Shown here piece after piece: positions 43,372 through 51,770 of a stretch of 64,000 nucleotides of DNA. The DNA lies in NCBI RefSeq assembly GCF_030848575.1, contig NZ_JAVDDX010000003.1, forward strand, positions 1 through 64,000. Direction: 5' to 3'. Source of the DNA: Haloarcula sp. H-GB4. Its GTDB lineage: Archaea; Halobacteriota; Halobacteria; Halobacteriales; Haloarculaceae. The position numbers and the translations under genes are program-made. The stretch's first letter is position 1. The number at the start of each line of letters is the position of its first letter. The notes beneath the pieces were generated by a model. That model made no database searches. It worked only from the letters and a program-made list of their open reading frames with translations, and was not told the DNA's origin.

Positions 43372-44520
43372 ATGGCTATGGCAGCCGATGCTGACGATTA
43401 CTTTCGAGACCTGTATGAACTCGGCGCAGATCGCTCATTGGCATTAGATGAAAAAATCGAGCAGGCGATAACAATCGGACGTGATCGACTGGGGCTGGCC
43501 TACGGAGTGCTCTCATACACAGCTGAAGGCGAGTATAATGTCGTTGGGTCAACTGTTGAGACGGGCGACTACGCAGTCGGGACAGTCCACAATCTTGACG
43601 AAACGTGGTGTCGGCACGTTGTCAAGGACCACGAAATGCTCATTGTATCTGATGCGGACGCCTCGGAATATGCTGATGACATCGCCGCAGAGGCTACCGG
43701 GTTGCAGTGTTATATCGGTGCACCAATACTGGTCGACGGTGAAACATATGGAACGCTTTGTTACTCTGACGACAGCCCTCGAAAGGGCGAGTTTGAAGAC
43801 CAGGAACAACAGTTCGTCGAGCTATTAACGCAGTGGATTAGCTACGAAATAGAGCGGCACAAACACTACCAGACCGTCGAAGCGCAAAATGAGCGACTCA
43901 ACGAGTTCGCTGGGGTGCTTGCACACGATATTCGGAACCCACTGACGGCTGCAATCGGATACACAGAATATGCCTTGGAATCCGCGCCGGACGCAGTTGC
44001 GACGCACTTACAGACAGTGCTTGACTCCCTAGACCGGATTGAGACACTCATCACAAATACACTCTCGCTGGCCCGCAACGGCGCGGATGTTGGAGAGCGA
44101 GAACCGGTCGATATCGCAACGATTGCACGTGACGCATGGGATATCGTTTCGCCGCCGAGCGCCACATTGACCATCTCTGATAGTCGCACGATTATGGCTG
44201 ACAGGTCGCGTCTCCAGCAATTATTCGAGAACCTGTTCCGTAATGTCAAAGAGCACTGTGGCGAGGATGTGACAGTCACGGTCCGGGGCACAGAGACCGG
44301 ATTTGAAGTCAGTAATGACGGGCCTGAACTACCGGAGCCGATAGCAAAGTCGGTGTTTGGTGGCTCGTTCGGCCAAAATCGAGTCGGCCTCGGCCTCCTA
44401 ATCGTAGAGCGAGTCGTTTCTGGGCATGGCTGGGAGGGCGACGTAGAAACGAGACCTGAAGAAACCAAATTCATATTCTCGGACATTGGGACGGCCACGA
44501 AAGCTGGCAAGACAGTCTGA
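43372..44520 (+). CDS. GAF-domain histidine kinase
   Basis: 382 aa, soluble. A GAF domain covers about residues 25-160 (EKIEQAITIGRDRLGLAYGV, YIGAPILVDGETYGTLCYSD). The HisKA part has LAHDIRNPLTAAIGYTEYAL with His185. The ATPase domain shows LFENLFRNVKEHC (N-box), EVSNDGPELPE and VGLGLLIVERVVSGHGW. The kinase is 17 bases after the glycosyltransferase and is the likely phosphodonor for the receiver at 40397. GAF domains bind small ligands or chromophores; the ligand is unknown. Confidence 0.92.
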   Translation: MAMAADADDYFRDLYELGADRSLALDEKIEQAITIGRDRLGLAYGVLSYTAEGEYNVVGSTVETGDYAVGTVHNLDETWCRHVVKDHEMLIVSDADASEYADDIAAEATGLQCYIGAPILVDGETYGTLCYSDDSPRKGEFEDQEQQFVELLTQWISYEIERHKHYQTVEAQNERLNEFAGVLAHDIRNPLTAAIGYTEYALESAPDAVATHLQTVLDSLDRIETLITNTLSLARNGADVGEREPVDIATIARDAWDIVSPPSATLTISDSRTIMADRSRLQQLFENLFRNVKEHCGEDVTVTVRGTETGFEVSNDGPELPEPIAKSVFGGSFGQNRVGLGLLIVERVVSGHGWEGDVETRPEETKFIFSDIGTATKAGKTV

Positions 44521-44716
44521 GCCCACATGATTCGTCCATCGGCACGGGTACAAAATGTAGCGTCGCCAGACTAGACATATTTTGGTTAATTTCTCATATA
44601 CAAGACGGTATTGCGGCACATTCATCCAATACTGTGGCTATTTTTCCCACTTAAGTACACCATCAATCGGATGTTCTCCCCAAATATTAAAATACTTGAC
44701 TACAATACTACGCTAC

Positions 44717-44857
44717 ATGAAAAAGCGGTTGCGAAAAGCACTGGATACAATACCTGTCCCACGGGAGAAGCCCAGCGCAGGCCTTGACGCGTGCACAGAA
44801 TGTGGCGGGCCCTCGCTACCCGGCGCTGGCCGCTGCACTGACTGTGTAGAAAGCTAA
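44717..44857 (+). CDS. Small zinc-finger protein (46 aa)
   Basis: 46 aa from the ATG at 44717 (MKKRLRKALDTIPVPREKPS). The C-terminal half has two CxxC pairs, DACTECGGPSLPG and GRCTDCVES, a complete zinc ribbon. An AATATTAAAAT box lies about 30 bases upstream and fits a leaderless message. Very small zinc-finger proteins of this kind occur in haloarchaea and include regulators of biofilm and swarming. It lies just after the polysaccharide operon. The basic N-terminus suggests nucleic-acid contact. Confidence 0.65.
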   Translation: MKKRLRKALDTIPVPREKPSAGLDACTECGGPSLPGAGRCTDCVES

Positions 44858-44987
44858 CATCGGGTTACTGGCCCGACAGGACGAAAATCAGTACAAAGGG
44901 CAATCTAACGGTGGACCCGTACCCGCTAATGGGTAATCGTATGCAGGGTTCGGCAGGTATTTGGGTCAAGACAGATAACTGACAGCA

Positions 44988-45746
44988 ATGTCTTCTCGCA
45001 GGTCAGTGTGTCTTGAGGAACTGGCATGGCCAGAAATTGAGTCTGCACTCGAAAACGGAACACGGACAGTGATCGTAGCTGTCGGTTCGATCGAACAACA
45101 CGGCCCACACCTGCCGCTGAATATGGATACGCTAGATGGGGATGAACTCTCGCGCCGAATGGCGGTCGAGATGGGCGATGCTCTTGCCGCTCCCACAATC
45201 CGCCCCGGATGCTCGGGACATCACATGGAGTTCCCTGGAACAATAACCGTTCCACCCGAGACATTGATGGATGTCATCCGATCGTACTGCAGGTCACTCG
45301 ATACCCACGGCTTCGAACACATCGTGCTTGTCCCGACCCACGGTGGGAACTTCGGGCCGGTCAAAACCGTGGCACCAGACATCGCACGTGACCTCGAAGC
45401 CGCAGTAATTCCGCTCGCTGACCTCGATGACCACATGCAGTTGCTGAATGAGGGACTCAGCAAGGCCGGTATCGAGTACGAGCAGGATGTTATTCACGCC
45501 GGGGCCGCCGAAACAGCGATTGTACTAGCTATCGATGAGGGACTCATCAGGACGGAGGCTATCGAACCCGGGCCCGAAGGTGATATTTCGCCGGCACGGT
45601 TGCTAAGCGAAGGGTTCAAATCAATCACAGAAAACGGTGTCCTCGGTGACCCGACAGCGGCAACCACCGAGGCCGGGAAAGTGATCATTCAAAACGTCGT
45701 CGAAGCGTACGTCGAGCAGGTCAAGGCCGAACGTAGTGCGACCTAA
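44988..45746 (+). CDS. Creatininase-family amidohydrolase, possible ArfB
   Basis: 252 aa. The family metal motif is VAVGSIEQHGPHLPLNMDTL, giving Glu, His and Asp ligands, and others are in CSGHHMEFPGTI, VPTHGGNFGP and HAGAAETAIVLAI. The superfamily includes creatininase, mycofactocin MftE and the archaeal ArfB, which removes the formyl group from the product of ArfA. The arfA gene lies 9 kb away, so an ArfB role is a reasonable guess but not proven. The gene is followed by a hairpin with a T-rich tract. Confidence 0.85.
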   Translation: MSSRRSVCLEELAWPEIESALENGTRTVIVAVGSIEQHGPHLPLNMDTLDGDELSRRMAVEMGDALAAPTIRPGCSGHHMEFPGTITVPPETLMDVIRSYCRSLDTHGFEHIVLVPTHGGNFGPVKTVAPDIARDLEAAVIPLADLDDHMQLLNEGLSKAGIEYEQDVIHAGAAETAIVLAIDEGLIRTEAIEPGPEGDISPARLLSEGFKSITENGVLGDPTAATTEAGKVIIQNVVEAYVEQVKAERSAT

Positions 45747-45814
45747 CCGAATGCGTAGGCGTGCGGTCAGCCGTGTTGGACGGTAACTGCGGTGAGACGG
45801 GATGCCGACGGCAC

Positions 45815-45831
45815 AGCAACTCTCAGTTGCT
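45815..45831 (+). terminator. Hairpin after creatininase-family gene
   Basis: AGCAACT-CTC-AGTTGCT is a 7-bp perfect stem with a 3-base loop, followed by TTGTTGTG. It is 68 bases beyond the stop codon and fits a terminator or RNA-stability hairpin. Confidence 0.4.
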
Positions 45832-45940
45832 TTGTTGTGTTGGCAGATGCTGACCCAGTCCGATAGTGTCGACCCTATCAGTGCAGCAGCGTTTCAGGGG
45901 CTGTAACTCCGTGTTGTAGTTACCAAAGCAACAGGGGCGT

Positions 45941-46420
45941 TCAATCGACCAAGTCCCACAAGCTAACACGGCCTCCTCGTGTAACGTGTCTGACGGCTAG
46001 GCCCGCGGTAGTGAACCAGAGCGCGACTTCGAGGAAGAACGACGGACTCCAGAGGTAGTACACGAAGAACGGCCTTGGTGAGAGCGACAGTGGGTCCGCC
46101 GGAATGACAACAGGCCAAAACAGAAAGACTGCGTCGCCGGCGCGGCCGTTGAGAACGACGTGGACAGTGTCGAGGAGGAGATGTAATACCCAGCCAGCTG
46201 CCACCGACAAGCCGGTCCGGCCTGAGAGAGCCAGCGGGAGCACCACGATGACGAGTAGCGCAGAGTGACCGATTGAATGATAGAGAGAGGTGACACCGAC
46301 CGTTGCTAGCGGCTTGTCCACTACGTCCGGCACTGCGGTCCCGACCACAAGCCACAGCGGCGACAACCGCGACACCCGTCCCAGAAGCGCGGCCACGAGC
46401 AAGTGTGTTGGGAAGAGCAT
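45941..46420 (-). CDS. Membrane-bound metal-dependent hydrolase-like protein (YdjM/DUF457 type)
   Basis: 159 aa from the ATG at 46420 (MLFPTHLLVAALLGRVSRLS). The longer frame to 46762 is antisense-like noise over the lipid gene. Family landmarks are the His in FPTHLL, the Asp pair in VGTAVPDVVDKP, HSIGHSALL and HLLLDTVH, which form the putative metal site between four or five membrane helices. Family function is unknown although named for LexA-linked YdjM. It is the last gene of a minus-strand operon with the lipid enzyme. Confidence 0.8.
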   Translation of the reverse strand: MLFPTHLLVAALLGRVSRLSPLWLVVGTAVPDVVDKPLATVGVTSLYHSIGHSALLVIVVLPLALSGRTGLSVAAGWVLHLLLDTVHVVLNGRAGDAVFLFWPVVIPADPLSLSPRPFFVYYLWSPSFFLEVALWFTTAGLAVRHVTRGGRVSLWDLVD

Positions 46421-46445
46421 ACAGAAGGGTAGGGACAGAGACGTA

Positions 46446-47219
46446 TCAACGCTGCCGGTCGAACCACTCGCGGGGAAGGCGACCGCTGGCGACGAGGAAG
46501 TCTCGGAGGAACACCGCGAGCGACGGGGCGATGACGACCGGTGTGAGCTTGAAGACCAGTTCTGTCGGCGCCGTAGGGACGAGTGCGGCAGTAATGAACA
46601 CCATCTGGACGCCGGCGAGATACTTCCCGAGGTCACTGTCAGGCCGCTCAAAGACGGGCCGGTTTTGGTATCGCCGCCAGCGAATACCGCCGACGTAGAC
46701 GTAACGAGCAGCCGACAGTGAGAGGTACAAGGCGGGAAGCTGACCCCAAAGGACTGCGACAAGCGGTGCGACCACGAACCCGAAAGTGTCGAAAGCTATG
46801 TCCAACCGCGTGCCCAATTGGGTTTGCTTACCGACGGTTCGGGCAACGGTGCCATCAAGCTTATCCAGCACGACGCCAGCACCGTAGCAGGCCGCCGGAA
46901 CCCAGACGAGATCGGTCGTCGCCGGCACCACGAGAAAGCCAGCGACGACAGCATAAAGCCCACCGCGAAGTAGCGTCACCGTGTTCGCGATCCCGAAGGT
47001 GTAGCGCCAAGGGTTACCGGCGGCCGGCGTGACACTGAGCTTTCGGCCGACGTACCAGAGCTGTCCGGCCCAGCAACAGCCTGCGACGACCGCCGGGTGG
47101 AACATCCAATGGGTCATCGCGTCTGCGGGAAACAGCACGCCGACAATGGCAGCGATAATGAACCCGCCGACAACCGAAAGTTCGACAGGGACCCCGCCGT
47201 CACCGTGTTTCTCGGCCAT
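46446..47219 (-). CDS. CDP-alcohol phosphatidyltransferase family enzyme
   Basis: 257 aa from the ATG at 47219. A strong ribosome binding site GGAGGTG sits 4-5 bases upstream, so this start is preferred over 47243. The catalytic signature D-G-x2-A-R-x8-G-x3-D-x3-D is complete: LDGTVARTVGKQTQLGTRLD plus IAFD. Six or seven membrane helices follow the family form. It transfers a phosphoalcohol from a CDP-activated lipid to another alcohol; in haloarchaea such enzymes make archaetidyl-glycerol, -serine or -inositol lipids. The exact alcohol is unknown. It overlaps no neighbour. Confidence 0.9.
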   Translation of the reverse strand: MAEKHGDGGVPVELSVVGGFIIAAIVGVLFPADAMTHWMFHPAVVAGCCWAGQLWYVGRKLSVTPAAGNPWRYTFGIANTVTLLRGGLYAVVAGFLVVPATTDLVWVPAACYGAGVVLDKLDGTVARTVGKQTQLGTRLDIAFDTFGFVVAPLVAVLWGQLPALYLSLSAARYVYVGGIRWRRYQNRPVFERPDSDLGKYLAGVQMVFITAALVPTAPTELVFKLTPVVIAPSLAVFLRDFLVASGRLPREWFDRQR

Positions 47220-47264
47220 CGACACCTCCCGGCCGCCATTCATCCGCCGCTACAGTAGCACAGC

Positions 47265-47648
47265 TCATCGCAGCAGCGCAACGAGGACCGTCAGCAGGAC
47301 AAGCTGTGCGACCTTGTCGACTGCCCCCAGTGTTCCAACATCAGCCGGGAACGATTTTGGCCCGGTGGCGAAGTTGACGTAGTACCACAACAGTATCTGG
47401 ACGAGCGTGAACGGGACACCGACGGCGTAGACGAGTCGGCGTCGAATACCCAGGATAACCAGCACAATAGCGCCGAGAAACCCCAGCCCCGCGAGGATAA
47501 AGCTGATACCTATACCAGATGGGGCTAGCCTGACACCGAGCAGGAGGTGTATCGCGGCCGTGACCAGTGCCGCGACGACACCGATCCAGTGTCGGCTGTC
47601 TAGCGAAGCTACATCAAGTGAAGGTCCCTGTGTCTCCGTCGCGGCCAT
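47265..47648 (-). CDS. Four-helix membrane protein
   Basis: 127 aa from the ATG at 47648 (MAATETQGPSLDVASLDSRH). A TTATAT element about 28 bases upstream makes this start likelier than 47672. Four helices are visible: WIGVVAALVTAAIHLLLGV, FILAGLGFLGAIVLVILGI, LVYAVGVPFTLVQILLWYYV and VAQLVLLTVLVALLR. Haloarchaeal genomes carry many such small proteins, function unknown. It is probably transcribed with the CDP-alcohol enzyme 45 bases downstream. Confidence 0.65.
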   Translation of the reverse strand: MAATETQGPSLDVASLDSRHWIGVVAALVTAAIHLLLGVRLAPSGIGISFILAGLGFLGAIVLVILGIRRRLVYAVGVPFTLVQILLWYYVNFATGPKSFPADVGTLGAVDKVAQLVLLTVLVALLR

Positions 47649-47697
47649 GGGTTTGATTCGACTTTCAGTCATATAACAACACTCCCAAATGTGTCGC

Positions 47698-49656
47698 TCA
47701 CCGCTCGAAATCCGGCCGTTGAAGCCCGGTGATTCTGGTACAGGCCTCGGCGTCGAGTCGCTGTCCAGCGGCGTCTATGTTCTCGACGATATGAGATGGT
47801 GTCGTACTGGACGGAATTGGAACGACGCCCTGTGTGACGTTCCACGCCAGCACCGCTCCGGCTGGTGATAAGCCAAACGCCTCCGCGATATCCACCAGAA
47901 CTGGTTCGTCAAGCAATCCGGGAGCCGACAGCGGCGAGTGTGCGACGACCCTAATGCCTCGCTCGTGACAGTACTCGACGAGGTCAGTCCGTGGCTGGTA
48001 CGGATGGCGCTCAACCTGGACGAGTGCCGGCCTGACAGTCCCGCTCTCGATGACCGTCTCCAGTTGGGGCTGCGAGACGTTACAGAGCCCGAGCGTGCGC
48101 GCCCAGCCCCGCTTGTGGAGGGTTTCCAGATTCGCCCAGGCTCGCTGGAGCGAGACCGAGTCGGTCTCGATGTCGCCCGCGTCGTCCTCGGGGAAGGTCA
48201 ATGCCTCCTGGCGCTCGATTGGTTTCTCGGCCAGTCGATCTAAGCGCCCGCTGTGAGCCCACGCCTCTGGCCAGTGTAATGCGTAGCAGTCGAACGCGTC
48301 GATGCCTAACTCGTCGAGACTGCCCCGACAGGCCGTAAGCATGTGCTCCTGACGATGGTTCGTGCGCCAGACTTTCCCGAGCAGGAACACCTGATGCCGG
48401 TCGGGCGCGCCCGGAGCGGCAAGGATACGGCCGATACGGTGTTCATTACCGTACAGTTCGGCGCTGTCGAGCAGTCGGTAGCCGGCATCGAGGGCCGCCG
48501 CAATGGAGTCCGCGCGGTCGACGTACGTTCCGTTGCGGTAGCGGGAACAGCCAAACCCGACGGCCGGGAGCCGAATCGCTTGCTCTTGGCTACTGTTCGG
48601 GGTGACTGTCGGTGCTGGCTGAGGGGCGGCCGCCACGCCGTAGTCGGACACGGACTCCGGCCCACTCGTCTCCGCAGTCGTCTCAATCGCGTTACAGACC
48701 GCGACAACGTGGGCGCCACGGCGGCCCGTCTTCCGCGACGGAGAACCACGATTGACACTGGCCGCAAGCGACTCCACCGGGTCGAGATAGCGATACGGTT
48801 GTGTGGGGTGCTGGGCGGGCGCGTCGATGTATTCGCGGCCGACGCGACCATACTGAACGGCTGAGGGGCTGTCGGCCATTGCGCCGGTCCCGCGGAGATA
48901 CAGCGAGCCGTCGTCGCCGTGGAGTTCGAGCCCGTAGAACTCGCGACTCCGGTGTGGCGCGTAGAAACTCGCGGTTAGCCGCACGGTCAGACCGCCGTCA
49001 AACGCGAGCGTCGCCTCAATGTGGCTCGGGACGGACGGCCGTTTTGCCTCCCGCTCGGGCCAGCTATCGAGTGCAGTAGCGGACTGGACGGATTTGACGG
49101 GGCCAAACCACGAGATCAGCAGCGCGAGCGGATAGACACCGCCGTCGTAGAGCGGCCCAATAGAGAGAAACGAATCGGGCCGGTCGTGCCAATCGGTCAC
49201 GCGGCCGACGTGAGCGTGGGCGTATCCTAGCTGGACGGGACCCATACGACCGTCGGCGAGCAGTCGTCCAGCACGACGCTGTGACGGCCCCTGGGGCGTG
49301 CCCGGGGCACAACCAAGCGCCAGATTCCGGTCCCGGGCCAGCGCAAGCAAATCGGCGGCGGCCGCCTCTTCCAGTGCCAACGGCTTCTGCGAGTACACGT
49401 GTCGCCCTGCTTCGAGTACCGTTCGAGTCACCGATGCGTGGGCAGCGTGGTTCGTCAGGTTCACCACCAGCGGAGCGTCGACGGCGGTGAGCGCGGTGTC
49501 GAGGTCGGTAAACGCCGGGCAATCGTGTTCCGCGGCGAGTGCCTTCGCCCGGTCCGCTTCGAGGTCACAGACGCCCGCCAGCGAGAGCGGGCCATCTGCC
49601 AGCTCTGCCGCGTACTCCGCCGCGATACTGCCCGCACCGACGAACAGACAGTGCAC
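47698..49656 (-). CDS. Gfo/Idh/MocA oxidoreductase fused to aldo/keto reductase
   Basis: 652 aa with a GTG start. Residues 1-340 are a Gfo/Idh/MocA dehydrogenase: CLFVGAGSIAAEYAAELADG (NAD(P) motif), VYSQKPLALEEAAAADLL (the EKP-like motif reads QKP) and SIGPLYDGGVYPLALLISWF. After a short linker (APQPAPTVTPNSSQEQ) residues 365-652 form an aldo/keto reductase: LLDSAELYGNE with catalytic Asp and Tyr, LLGKVW with Lys, and YALHWPEAW with His. Both halves act on sugar-like hydroxyl or keto groups, so a two-step redox change of one substrate is inferred. It is divergent from the gene at 49722. Confidence 0.9.
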   Translation of the reverse strand: MHCLFVGAGSIAAEYAAELADGPLSLAGVCDLEADRAKALAAEHDCPAFTDLDTALTAVDAPLVVNLTNHAAHASVTRTVLEAGRHVYSQKPLALEEAAAADLLALARDRNLALGCAPGTPQGPSQRRAGRLLADGRMGPVQLGYAHAHVGRVTDWHDRPDSFLSIGPLYDGGVYPLALLISWFGPVKSVQSATALDSWPEREAKRPSVPSHIEATLAFDGGLTVRLTASFYAPHRSREFYGLELHGDDGSLYLRGTGAMADSPSAVQYGRVGREYIDAPAQHPTQPYRYLDPVESLAASVNRGSPSRKTGRRGAHVVAVCNAIETTAETSGPESVSDYGVAAAPQPAPTVTPNSSQEQAIRLPAVGFGCSRYRNGTYVDRADSIAAALDAGYRLLDSAELYGNEHRIGRILAAPGAPDRHQVFLLGKVWRTNHRQEHMLTACRGSLDELGIDAFDCYALHWPEAWAHSGRLDRLAEKPIERQEALTFPEDDAGDIETDSVSLQRAWANLETLHKRGWARTLGLCNVSQPQLETVIESGTVRPALVQVERHPYQPRTDLVEYCHERGIRVVAHSPLSAPGLLDEPVLVDIAEAFGLSPAGAVLAWNVTQGVVPIPSSTTPSHIVENIDAAGQRLDAEACTRITGLQRPDFER

Positions 49657-49721
49657 ACTCCGATAGAGGCGTCCTCACATATATATCATATCGACAGTGG
49701 GGTTTTATTCGCCGCCGCCGA

Positions 49722-50615
49722 ATGCCAGACGTGACAGAACCGGGGATGAGCCGGCTGGGGACGGCGTACTTGCGCGCGTTGCAGGCGCTGGGCCGGCGGA
49801 TTCCGTACGGAACGAACGTCTACGAGCGCGAGTGGGACGTACTCGTCGTCCTCGACGCCTGTCGAGCGGATCTGCTACGGACGGTTGCCCCCGATATCGA
49901 GTTGTTCGATTCCGTCTCGACGGTCCGCTCGATCGGGAGTTCGTCCTCGGAGTGGCTCGAAAACACGTTCCTCGGTCATCCGGAAACAGCCCACACCGTC
50001 ATGGTCACCGGCAACACGTGGACAGACCGGTATCTCGATGCCGATGCCTTCGCCGCGCTGGACGAAGTCTGGAAGTACGCGTGGGACGAGGATTTGAACA
50101 CCGTCCCGGCCGCGGCTATCACAGACCGGGCCATCGCGCAAACCCGGTGTCTGGACCCCAAACGGTTGGTCGTCCATTACATGCAGCCACATCACCCGTT
50201 TATTCCCGACCCGCTGGATAGTGACGGCGGGCTGGCCCGCAATGGAAGCCACAGTAACACGGCGAATCCGTGGGTTGCGCTCCGCCGCGGCGAAGTCTCG
50301 CCGGAGTGCGTCTGGAACGCCTACGAAGCAAACCTGCGGTACGTCCTTCGGGAAGTCGAAGCACTCGTCAAAAACGTCGACGGCCGAATCGCCGTCACCG
50401 CAGACCACGGTAATCTCTTCGGGGAGTGGGGGCTGTACGGCCATCCGATGCACACGCCAGTCCCGGCGCTACTGGCCGTGCCGTGGGCTGAGACGAGCGG
50501 CGTCAATCACGGCCAGCGCGAGCCCGAACTGACGCCACCCGAGCCACTCCCGGTTTCGCGTGTCTACGGTGCTGCGAGTGACAGGGACCGACTCGACTCG
50601 CTTGGATACTTATAA
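49722..50615 (+). CDS. Alkaline-phosphatase-superfamily (sulfatase-like) protein
   Basis: 297 aa from the ATG at 49722; an ATG at 49746 (MSRLGTAYLRALQALGRRI) is an alternative. The metal motif is VLVVLDACRADLLRT, the nucleophile region is SIGSSSSEWLENTFLG, and the second metal site is TADHGNLFGEWGLYGHP. There is no signal peptide. The catalytic residue would be Ser, not the formylglycine Cys. The protein ends SLGYL like its paralogue at 29854-31209. It starts the plus-strand pterin/glycosyl locus. Confidence 0.85.
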   Translation: MPDVTEPGMSRLGTAYLRALQALGRRIPYGTNVYEREWDVLVVLDACRADLLRTVAPDIELFDSVSTVRSIGSSSSEWLENTFLGHPETAHTVMVTGNTWTDRYLDADAFAALDEVWKYAWDEDLNTVPAAAITDRAIAQTRCLDPKRLVVHYMQPHHPFIPDPLDSDGGLARNGSHSNTANPWVALRRGEVSPECVWNAYEANLRYVLREVEALVKNVDGRIAVTADHGNLFGEWGLYGHPMHTPVPALLAVPWAETSGVNHGQREPELTPPEPLPVSRVYGAASDRDRLDSLGYL

Positions 50616-50750
50616 TTCTTGCTGAGATACCTTTTAGTCCGAGAAAGCCTGGATTGAAGACGTGCATCCCCGGAGCCGTCGCCGCGTTCGAGCTGGGTCG
50701 CACCGAACCATCGGCACCGGTTCACACTCACGCCGCCAGGAGCCAGTATA

Positions 50751-51731
50751 ATGCCCGCCAAAGCGCTGTACTTTACTGGCTCGGAATCAGTCAGGGTCGA
50801 CGAAGAGACGGTGCCCGACCCTGGTCCCACAGAGGTCCGTGTCCGGACAGAATTGTCGGGCATCAGTCCCGGAACGGAGCTGTTGGTGTACCGCGGTGAG
50901 GTCGATTCGGAGCTTACGACTGACGAGACGATCGACGCCCTCGACGGCACATTCTCGTATCCCCTGCAGTACGGCTACGCTGCGGTCGGCTGTGTCACCG
51001 CCGTCGGGGAGACGGTTGACGACGGCTGGCTGGACCGGCGTGTGTTCGCGTTCAACCCACACGAAAGCCACTTTCTCGCCGAGCCGTCGTCGCTCATCCC
51101 CACGACATTACCACCGGAACAGGCAGTATTCATCCCGAACGTCGAGGCGGCGGTCAACTTCGTGATGGACGCCCGGCCGCGTATCGGCGCTCGGGTGGTC
51201 GTCTTCGGCCAGGGCCCGGTCGGGCTACTGACGACCGGACTCCTAGCCGAGTTTCCGCTGTCGTCGCTCGTAACAGTCGACCCCTGTGCTGGCCGCCGTC
51301 GACTCTCGGAAGCGCTCGGTGCAAACCGGTCGGTCTCCCCGGGGAATCTCAGTGACGCCGACGCCGACATCACCTTCGAACTCTCGGGGAACCCCACCGC
51401 ACTCGACAGGGCGGTCGACGCCACTGGCTATGCAGGCCAAGTCATCGTCGGGTCGTGGTACGGCTCGAAGGACGTCTCACTCGACCTCGGGCACCACTTC
51501 CATCGGAGCCACATCCGCTTTCGCAGCAGTCAGGTGAGCCGAATCGACCCGGACCACGCGGACCGCTGGGACAAGGACCGCCGACTGGACGTTGTTCGGT
51601 CGTGGTTGAGTGACACCGACCTCTCAGCGCTGCTGACACACGAAATCGACATCGAACGTGCGGCCGACGCGTATCAACTCCTAGAGAACCGGCCAGATGA
51701 CGCAGTCCAGGTCGTGTTGACGTACAGCTGA
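50751..51731 (+). CDS. MDR-type dehydrogenase without zinc cysteines
   Basis: 326 aa, a medium-chain dehydrogenase/reductase. The N-terminal catalytic domain contains RTELSGISPGTELLVYRGEV, where zinc enzymes have a Cys-Gly-Thr-Asp; the same S-G-I-S-x-G-T-E sequence is seen in the BchC branch. The Rossmann motif is VVFGQGPVGLLTTGLLAE. No structural zinc loop with four Cys is found. It likely oxidises or reduces a hydroxyethyl-like or sugar side chain using NAD(P)H. Its neighbour in the operon, 39 bases later, is the PTPS homologue. Confidence 0.85.
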   Translation: MPAKALYFTGSESVRVDEETVPDPGPTEVRVRTELSGISPGTELLVYRGEVDSELTTDETIDALDGTFSYPLQYGYAAVGCVTAVGETVDDGWLDRRVFAFNPHESHFLAEPSSLIPTTLPPEQAVFIPNVEAAVNFVMDARPRIGARVVVFGQGPVGLLTTGLLAEFPLSSLVTVDPCAGRRRLSEALGANRSVSPGNLSDADADITFELSGNPTALDRAVDATGYAGQVIVGSWYGSKDVSLDLGHHFHRSHIRFRSSQVSRIDPDHADRWDKDRRLDVVRSWLSDTDLSALLTHEIDIERAADAYQLLENRPDDAVQVVLTYS

Positions 51732-51770
51732 CACCCGAAATTTAGGTTTGCCCCGACCGTTTGTGCAGGC

